Shown here one piece after another: positions 13,440 to 13,518 of a stretch of DNA of 13,518 bases. Origin of the DNA: Clostridium sp. (GTDB taxonomy: Bacteria; Bacillota; Clostridia; Clostridiales; Clostridiaceae). A program made the position numbers and the translations under genes. The DNA is taken from assembly GCA_012511315.1 (NCBI GenBank), contig JAAZGI010000125.1, positions 1 through 13,518 of the forward strand, in the 5' to 3' direction. Every line of letters starts with the position of its first letter. Within the stretch, counting starts at the first letter, position 1. The notes below the pieces were generated by a model. The model worked only from the letters and a program-made list of their open reading frames with translations. It ran no database searches and was not told where the DNA came from.

Positions 13440-13518
13440 ATGAAAAGTCCAAGCAGAGGCCAAGCATACCCTAAGAAAAAGGATAAGCGAGATTTAGAAA
13501 AAAATTAAAAAAACAAAC

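Overview
The window looks like an AT-rich stretch of chromosome from a low-GC Gram-positive bacterium (Bacillota). The reasons are strong AGGAGG-type ribosome binding sites, TATAAT-type promoters, a lipoprotein-type binding protein, and a four-gene iron-siderophore operon whose order and protein sequences closely resemble Bacillus subtilis yclNOPQ. The exact lineage cannot be fixed from the sequence alone; an anaerobic or facultative Lactobacillales/Clostridia-like host is plausible. I see no insertion sequence, phage gene, CRISPR array, tRNA or rRNA.

Layout. (1) 192-2475, plus strand: an ABC ATPase and an overlapping large membrane protein form a two-gene exporter that ends in a strong hairpin. 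(2) 2708-5186, minus strand: a second, sequence-unrelated ATPase/permease pair converges on the first. (3) 5187-5732 is a ~550 bp gene-free stretch with a short tandem repeat. (4) 5733-6476, minus: a short-chain dehydrogenase/reductase with its own terminator and a candidate operator/promoter. (5) 6805-8286, minus: cysteinyl-tRNA synthetase, preceded by a ~170 nt leader that contains an intrinsic-terminator hairpin between promoter and start codon. (6) 8573-9298, minus: an AraC-family regulator, divergent from (7) 9476-13355, plus: permease, permease, ATPase and substrate-binding lipoprotein of a catecholate-siderophore importer.

How the parts work together. The most coherent system is AraC regulator plus siderophore importer. 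The 120 bp between them holds a 15-mer that matches the Fur-box consensus at 12 of 14 informative positions. It fills the -10/-35 spacer of the araC promoter and overlaps the probable -35 of the transporter promoter, so one iron-responsive site could control both directions. The binding protein carries the Arg/Arg/Arg triad plus His and Tyr at exactly the spacing I recall for CeuE/YclQ, which predicts catecholate siderophores, including tetradentate ones. No siderophore biosynthesis gene is visible, so uptake of foreign siderophores is likely.

Several starts were revised from the longest open frame because of ribosome binding sites: the first permease (883), the second permease (4315), cysS (8286) and the araC gene (9298). 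Nothing here is clearly a wholly new system. The items most worth checking are the cysS leader, the shared Fur-like site, the SDR operator palindrome, the overlapping mini-ORF at the start of the siderophore operon, and the unassigned exporter pairs.
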